Of a stretch of 64,000 nt of DNA, positions 62,168 through 64,000 are shown piece by piece. The stretch is from Saprospiraceae bacterium (GTDB lineage: Bacteria > Bacteroidota > Bacteroidia > Chitinophagales > Saprospiraceae). Every line of letters begins with the position of its first letter. Within the stretch, counting starts at the first letter, position 1. The notes beneath the pieces are model-generated. The model worked only from the letters and a program-made list of their open reading frames with translations. It was not told where the DNA came from and did no database searches. The translations under genes were made by a program, and so were the position numbers. Location of the stretch: positions 110,676 to 174,675 of the forward strand of contig JALHQW010000010.1 in assembly GCA_022841745.1 (NCBI GenBank). Direction: 5' to 3'.

Positions 62168-62785
62168 ATGTTGAAAAATTCAGTTCAAATTGGTTTGTTC
62201 TTATTGTTGGTTTACTCCTGCAATCATGACAATCCCGAGGTCGTCAATGCCAAGCCTGTTGGCGAAAGGCAAAACATTGAGGTTCCTTCCGAAAAAAAAT
62301 CAGAAGAGCTCCAGGCCAATGCCGTTCCTGCAAGTGACATTAAAGGCATCGCTACAAGGGCACTCCAGTCCCTTCAAACGGTCTACAAAAATGCAGCTGG
62401 TAAAGTTACCGGAGTTGGTGAAGTGACTGTAATGGTTGATGACAACCTTAACCTCATTATTGAAAACAATTTTAAAGGCAGTACGTCCACCCAGTTGGTA
62501 AATCTTGGCAGAATAGATACTGACATGTCGCACGTTGAAATCATTCCGGACAGGGATGGCAATAAGTTCCCGGGGTTCAAGGTAAAGACCAAATCAGGCA
62601 AGGTTGACATCCTCAAAGATGGTGCAAAAGAAAAAGAGCAGGACTATTTGGAAATTTACCTGGCGGAACGAAAGGATGTCAATAAGGCGCTGACTTCCCT
62701 TATGTTTGCTGCTCAGGCAGCCCAGCAAACACTGCCTGCAGAAGGAGCAGTAAACCAGCCAGTTGGCGAGGTGAAAAAACAGTAA
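62168..62785 (+). CDS. Hypothetical lipoprotein
   Basis: 205 residues from MLKNSVQIGLFLLLVYSC (lipobox VYSC, Cys18). A Lys/Glu-rich linker, then a compact beta-strand-rich domain (AGKVTGVGEVTVMVDDNLNLIIENNF, SHVEIIPDRDGNKFPGFKVKTKSGKVDIL) and a Gln/Ala-rich tail. No family recognised. The upstream open frame was not used because it removes the lipobox from the N-terminus. Confidence 0.72.
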   Translation: MLKNSVQIGLFLLLVYSCNHDNPEVVNAKPVGERQNIEVPSEKKSEELQANAVPASDIKGIATRALQSLQTVYKNAAGKVTGVGEVTVMVDDNLNLIIENNFKGSTSTQLVNLGRIDTDMSHVEIIPDRDGNKFPGFKVKTKSGKVDILKDGAKEKEQDYLEIYLAERKDVNKALTSLMFAAQAAQQTLPAEGAVNQPVGEVKKQ

Positions 62786-62806
62786 GAACCAAGAATATCT
62801 AAAAAA

Positions 62807-62840
62807 AAAGCCCTGGCACGTTGACCGTGACCAGGGCTTT
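62807..62840. terminator. Terminator after the lipoprotein gene
   Basis: AAAGCCCTGG / CCAGGGCTTT with an inner ACG/CGT pairing, A9 before and a T-rich stretch after. Confidence 0.82.
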
Positions 62841-62888
62841 CTATTTTTCCGAGAAAGAGATTCGAAAAATATCTGAATTAGCTAAAAA

Positions 62889-63458
62889 TTAAAACTTCAG
62901 GGTTACACCAGCATTCAATAGACTGACGCCATATCCAACTTCTGCAAACAAACCAATGTGTTTTGTTGGGTAAAAATTGGTGCCGACAAAGCCGGAATAA
63001 AGCATGGAGCCATTAGGCGCATTAGGGTCGGTTTTTGTTGGAGCTGCTGGGTTTTTGGTGAACACGGCACCTGTTGCAGTTTTCTCCGTGACTTTTTTGT
63101 TGATGTAACCAATAGTAGCGCCACCATACACCTCAAAGCGCTCACCGAGGCCTTTCTTCAGCTCTCCACGAAGTCCGGCAAAAGTTTGCTCCGTAGTTGT
63201 GTTCAGCTCGATACCGTCATTTGCAATGGTCGGCTTGGAGCTAGTGGAAACATGCCCCCCCACCGCATTAATACTGAATAAAGGGCTTAGTTGATATCCT
63301 ACCTTTAACATGACAGGTATGGAATTGACCGTGGCGCCGTCCATTTTAGTGGTAGGCTCAAAACCAACACCTGCACTGATGTTGAATTTCCCGGTTTGGG
63401 CTTGAAGTGTTGCCAAGGAAATAAGGCAAAGAACGATTGCGGATTGGATGCTTTTCAT
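62889..63458 (-). CDS. Small outer-membrane beta-barrel protein
   Basis: 189 residues. Signal peptide to TLQAQ. Alternating strands (FNISAGVGFEPTTKMDG, VMLKVGYQLSPLFSINAVGG, FEVYGGATIGYINKKVTEK, GSMLYSGFVGTNFYPTKHIGLFAEVGYGVSLLNAGVTLKF) ending in Phe, as in OmpW/porin-like 8-stranded barrels. Ligand unknown. Confidence 0.85.
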   Translation of the reverse strand: MKSIQSAIVLCLISLATLQAQTGKFNISAGVGFEPTTKMDGATVNSIPVMLKVGYQLSPLFSINAVGGHVSTSSKPTIANDGIELNTTTEQTFAGLRGELKKGLGERFEVYGGATIGYINKKVTEKTATGAVFTKNPAAPTKTDPNAPNGSMLYSGFVGTNFYPTKHIGLFAEVGYGVSLLNAGVTLKF

Positions 63459-63936
63459 GGAAAATGATTTTGGTTTGATAGATTTTGCAAATGCGTGTGA
63501 CTGAATTTACAAGAATCTTATGTTTTGGATATGATTTACAATTTCGATGCAAAGTTGCTAGGCTTGATTGAGAATGTCAATAGTGATTCAGTATTTTATT
63601 TCAATTTAACGAATAGCTAAACTTAAATTTGACTAATAGTTTTGAAAATAACAAATCTACAAAATTTTATTTCTAAATCATAAATTGACAAATATTTTTC
63701 GACAAGCACACCAACTTCATGGTGGCCATTTCTTTCAAAAGGAAAATACCCATTGAAAGGTGACGATTAGAGAAGGCTAAGCCCGAAAAATTCAAGGTCA
63801 TCAATAGGACACCTGAAAACAATGTATCCCCTATCGAGGTGGCTTGAATCATTAAAAAAATGTTGAAAACTTCAAGGTACTACTGACATTTCGACTATTT
63901 CCGCTGCCGTTTTCCAGAATTGGTTAAACTAGCGGG
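63459..63936. other. 478-base gap at the right end
   Basis: AT-rich; no reading frame of useful length. The last ~80 bases may hold the left end of an insertion sequence if the edge gene is a transposase, but I cannot define an inverted repeat without the other end. No terminator or promoter is convincing. Confidence 0.5.
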
Positions 63937-64000
63937 ATGAAAGTAGAACTGGTAGAGGACATACCTCTGTTAATTGCAAAATTCGAAGAAGCCGGGTTGA
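63937..64000 (+). CDS. Start of a gene, possibly an IS1634-like transposase, cut by window edge
   Basis: An ATG opens a frame of 21 codons to the edge: MKVELVEDIPLLIAKFEEAGL. The short piece resembles the first residues of DUF4277/IS1634-family transposases ('DDIPLL...LGL'). Too short to be sure. Confidence 0.35.
   Translation, partial: MKVELVEDIPLLIAKFEEAGL

Overview
The window comes from a member of the Bacteroidota, most likely a Saprospiria/Lewinella-type bacterium (the phylum call is firm, the family call is inference). Evidence for the phylum: several Bacteroidota-type promoters (TTG, 17-23 bases, TAnnTTTG), type IX secretion (T9SS) components (PorT, a PorV-like protein) and T9SS C-terminal sorting domains of both type A and type B, lipoproteins with short N-terminal lipoboxes, the bacillithiol enzyme BshB1, and the adjacent ubiE-porT pair typical of the phylum. 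It reads as ordinary chromosome. I found no tRNA, rRNA, CRISPR array, prophage or complete insertion sequence. Many intergenic gaps hold a hairpin flanked by an A-run and a T-run, that is, a bidirectional terminator.

Layout. 1-4.6 kb: a very large secreted WG-repeat protein that runs off the left edge, a 160-base inverted-repeat element, an FAH-family hydrolase and a Uma2-type nuclease. 4.6-13 kb: transketolase, a PlsC-like acyltransferase, miaA, a DUF3298 lipoprotein, bshB1 and an exported pullulanase. 13-18.4 kb: a SCO-like copper lipoprotein overlapping a cytochrome c lipoprotein, an SRPBCC protein, HMG-CoA lyase, an Mpo1-like membrane protein, two unknown genes and murB. 18.5-25 kb: a coiled-coil lipoprotein, metH, pspC, an ECF sigma factor and tpiA. 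25-31.6 kb: a 2150-residue T9SS-exported adhesin-like protein with three tandem ~276-residue modules. 31.8-39.6 kb: a TPR membrane protein with an EAD11-like N terminus, a PorV2-like protein, a CBS protein, an EI24 membrane protein, an unknown helical protein behind a hairpin-bearing leader, and an NlpC/P60 lipoprotein. 39.6-48.9 kb: a GT9 glycosyltransferase, glpK, porT-ubiE, a formylglycine-generating-enzyme-like lipoprotein, a radical SAM protein, a divergent GT2 and small genes. 49-55.6 kb: a TetR regulator followed by a complete TolC-adaptor-RND efflux operon. 55.6-64 kb: a T9SS cargo protein, sdaA, a DUF4197 protein, proC, a degenerate Nudix-like protein, purC, small surface proteins, and the first codons of what may be a transposase at the right edge.

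Most genes are housekeeping (pentose phosphate, glycolysis, Met, Pro, Ser, purine, peptidoglycan and menaquinone metabolism). Envelope and T9SS genes recur throughout, so the accessory interest lies at the cell surface. No gene cluster is clearly a new multi-gene system. The best candidates for undescribed biology are the EAD11-like/TPR signalling protein, the 2908-3067 inverted-repeat element, the structured leader upstream of 38098, the promoter boxes sitting almost on start codons, and two orphan or degenerate domain proteins (59978-60412 and 61561-62064).
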